Shown one piece after another: positions 62,371 to 64,000 of a stretch of 64,000 nt of DNA. The stretch covers positions 62,001 through 126,000 of the forward strand of contig QIAM01000077.1 of the NCBI GenBank assembly GCA_003225555.1, written 5' to 3'. Position numbers and translations under genes: made by a program. The stretch is from Acidobacteriota bacterium. Lineage in GTDB: Bacteria; Acidobacteriota; Terriglobia; Terriglobales; Acidobacteriaceae. Numbering within the stretch: position 1 is the first letter of the stretch; each line of letters opens with the position of its first letter. The notes beneath the pieces are model-generated. The model was not told the origin of the DNA, ran no database searches, and saw only the letters and a list, made by a program, of their open reading frames with translations.

Positions 62371-64000
62371 CTAAGCAGGCTGTTTCCCATCGAGTACCCG
62401 CTGCAGCAGACTCTGTAATTCCGTAGAAGAGAGATTATCCAGTTGTGCCAGCAACGCCTCTCGGCTAACGCCAGCGGTGCCTGGACGGCGCTGAAGAATA
62501 GGGGTACGTGCCTTCAGGCCGAGCGCCTGCGCCTTCTGCACCTCTACTGCCAGTCCCGCGATGGTCGGCGCCTCAAACACCGTCCTCACCGGCAACTCCA
62601 CTTCGAACATCCGCCGGATCCGCGCCGTCACCTGCAGCACCAGCAACGAGTGTCCGCCTAGTTCGAAGAAGTCCTGCTCAATGCCCACGCGCTCCACATG
62701 AAGCAACTCCCGCCAGATCTCCGCCAGCTTGGTTTCCACTTCATTCCGCGGCGGGGACAGTTCCTCCTTCTCCAGCAGCGCGATTCCACCAGCCAAGGGT
62801 AGCGCCGCACGATTTACTTTCCCGTTCGACAGCAGCGGCAACTTTTCCACCCGCCAGTAACCGGCCGGGACCATATGTTCTGGCAGCTTCGTCCGCAGAT
62901 AACGGCGCAAGTCTCCCGCACCAGGCGCCGCATTAACATCGTTCACCACAACATATGCTGATAGTTTCTGCTGCTCGCCTTCGCCGGTCACGGCAACGAC
63001 CGCCTCACACACTCCAGCGTGGGAGGCCAGTACCGTTTCTATTTCGCCCAACTCGATGCGTAACCCGCGCAACTTTACCTGGCTATCGACTCTGCCCAGG
63101 TACTCGATCTCACCATTCGATCGGAAGCGTCCCAGATCTCCAGTACGATACAAACGCGGCGACCGCTCCGGCATGAGCCAGTTGGTCACGAATCGTTCTG
63201 CCGTCAGCTCGGGCCGGTTCAGATATCCACGCGCTAGCCCATCTCCTCCAACATAAATTTGCCCGCGTACGCCGATCGGGACCGGATTCCCACTCTCGTC
63301 CACCAGGAAGATCTGCGTGTTACTGATCGGCTTGCCAATTGCGACCGAAGAGGCTAAATCCCTGTCTGCAACCTCCTGGCAAGTGACATCTGCCGCGACC
63401 TCAGACGAGCCATAGATGTTGAGCAAGGTCGCGTCTGGGAATGCCTCGCGAAAGCGCTTAGCCAGGTCCGCAGGCAAGATTTCGCCGCTGCAGGACCAGA
63501 GTTTCAGTTCAGGCACACGTTGTTGCAGGTTCGGCGTCTGGTCCAGAAGTGTTCGCAACAACGAAGGAACAAGGACGATGCGAGTCACGCGCTCGTGGGC
63601 GACTATCCGCAGCATCTCCTCGGGATCACGCACTGCATCCTGCGGGATAATCACATTCGGAATCCCCGCCAGGAGCGAACCAAAGATTTCCCAGATCGAG
63701 TCGACAAATCCCAAGTTCGTCTTCTGGCAACAGACCTCCCCGGCCTTGAAGGGATAGGTCCGCCACATCCACGAAAAGCGATTCATCGAGGCCCGGTGCG
63801 TTCCTTCTACTCCTTTCGGAATGCCGGTCGAACCCGAGGTGTAGATCACATAAGCTCGCTGATCGCTCGAAGCTGGCGTGGAAGGATTAGTTAGGCGCTC
63901 GCTGCCACGGAAATCCCTCTGGGTGTCGATCTCCACGATATTCCGTGCGTTGCTGGGCAGCTGGTTTTTTATCGACGAATGAGTTACCACGGCGAACAGT
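62371..64000 (-). CDS. Non-ribosomal peptide synthetase, partial (A-T end), 5' part outside window
   Basis: The C-terminal part of an NRPS; the frame stays open through base 64000, so the N-terminus lies beyond the window. Visible: the adenylation domain from just before YVIYTSGSTGIPKG through NIYGSSEVAAD, RLYRTGDLGRF and LPLLSNGKVNRAAL, then a carrier domain (FFELGGHSL, Ser about 91 residues from the end) and a C-terminal tail. The usual A4 motif F-D-x-x-x-W-E is replaced by GFVDSIWEIF, losing the Asp that binds the alpha-amino group. This, with Ala-Asp at the end of the pocket, resembles beta-alanine-activating domains (VDWVISLADK). GSSE replaces GPTE in A5. It ends 96 bp before the A-PCP gene. 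Confidence 0.94.
   Translation of the reverse strand, partial: LFAVVTHSSIKNQLPSNARNIVEIDTQRDFRGSERLTNPSTPASSDQRAYVIYTSGSTGIPKGVEGTHRASMNRFSWMWRTYPFKAGEVCCQKTNLGFVDSIWEIFGSLLAGIPNVIIPQDAVRDPEEMLRIVAHERVTRIVLVPSLLRTLLDQTPNLQQRVPELKLWSCSGEILPADLAKRFREAFPDATLLNIYGSSEVAADVTCQEVADRDLASSVAIGKPISNTQIFLVDESGNPVPIGVRGQIYVGGDGLARGYLNRPELTAERFVTNWLMPERSPRLYRTGDLGRFRSNGEIEYLGRVDSQVKLRGLRIELGEIETVLASHAGVCEAVVAVTGEGEQQKLSAYVVVNDVNAAPGAGDLRRYLRTKLPEHMVPAGYWRVEKLPLLSNGKVNRAALPLAGGIALLEKEELSPPRNEVETKLAEIWRELLHVERVGIEQDFFELGGHSLLVLQVTARIRRMFEVELPVRTVFEAPTIAGLAVEVQKAQALGLKARTPILQRRPGTAGVSREALLAQLDNLSSTELQSLLQRVLDGKQPA

Noticed and set aside
1..64000. tRNA, rRNA, CRISPR, IS elements, phage genes or attachment sites
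   Set aside because: No cloverleaf, repeat-spacer array, transposase, integrase or flanking terminal repeats were recognised in the gaps between genes.

Overview
The window looks like a chromosome segment of an Acidobacteriota bacterium (Terriglobia type). The main reasons are an array of duplicated-domain FtsX/MacB permeases of the acidobacterial ADOP type (TIGR03434), a PadR regulator translationally coupled to a further one, a large Oar-like TonB-dependent receptor with an N-terminal carboxypeptidase-regulatory domain, an ASPIC/UnbV FG-GAP protein, and TamB/BamA-type outer-membrane genes. The envelope is Gram-negative. No rRNA, tRNA, CRISPR array, insertion sequence or phage gene was seen.

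Layout. (1) 1-13.5 kb, minus strand: a tight operon of one HlyD-type adaptor, one MacB/LolD-type ATPase and at least five ADOP-like permeases, the last cut by the window edge. A sigma-54-like -24/-12 element and a 20-bp tandem direct repeat lie upstream. (2) 13.8-16.8 kb, plus: PadR regulator and a sixth, prefix-bearing ADOP permease with overlapping start/stop. (3) 17.1-20.5 kb, plus: a BPL_N/glutaminase-fold lipoprotein and a secreted Asp-box beta-propeller protein. (4) 20.8-24.5 kb, minus: trehalose synthase, glucosylglycerate-synthase-like glycosyltransferase and an MscS-like membrane protein, probably an osmotic-stress operon; then a 5'-3' exonuclease. (5) 26-30.2 kb, plus: RND efflux adaptor and pump; then a convergent secreted TPR protein. 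(6) 31.5-39.9 kb: TonB receptor divergent from a GH3 glycosidase plus CRTAC protein. (7) 39.9-48.8 kb, minus: phosphoesterase, nucleotidyltransferase, and a TamB + Omp85 pair. (8) 48.9-54.2 kb, minus: glycogen-debranching-type enzyme and GT4 glycosyltransferase; then a patch of three truncated genes (amine oxidase, ATP-dependent DNA ligase, HAD phosphatase), a Lys-rich DUF6496-like protein and a 41-residue one-helix protein.

(9) 54.2-64 kb, minus: part of a non-ribosomal peptide cluster that continues beyond the right edge. In transcription order: an A-T module with a beta-alanine-like binding pocket, a free-standing A-PCP didomain, a P450 whose start overlaps the A-PCP stop, a complete C-A-T module, and a PLP-dependent decarboxylase. 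I infer that the P450 acts on the amino acid loaded on the A-PCP protein, and that the decarboxylase may supply a beta-amino acid or amine. Both NRPS ends share a nearly identical A-C-terminal/T half while their substrate-binding cores differ, which looks like an adenylation-core swap. No thioesterase is in the window.
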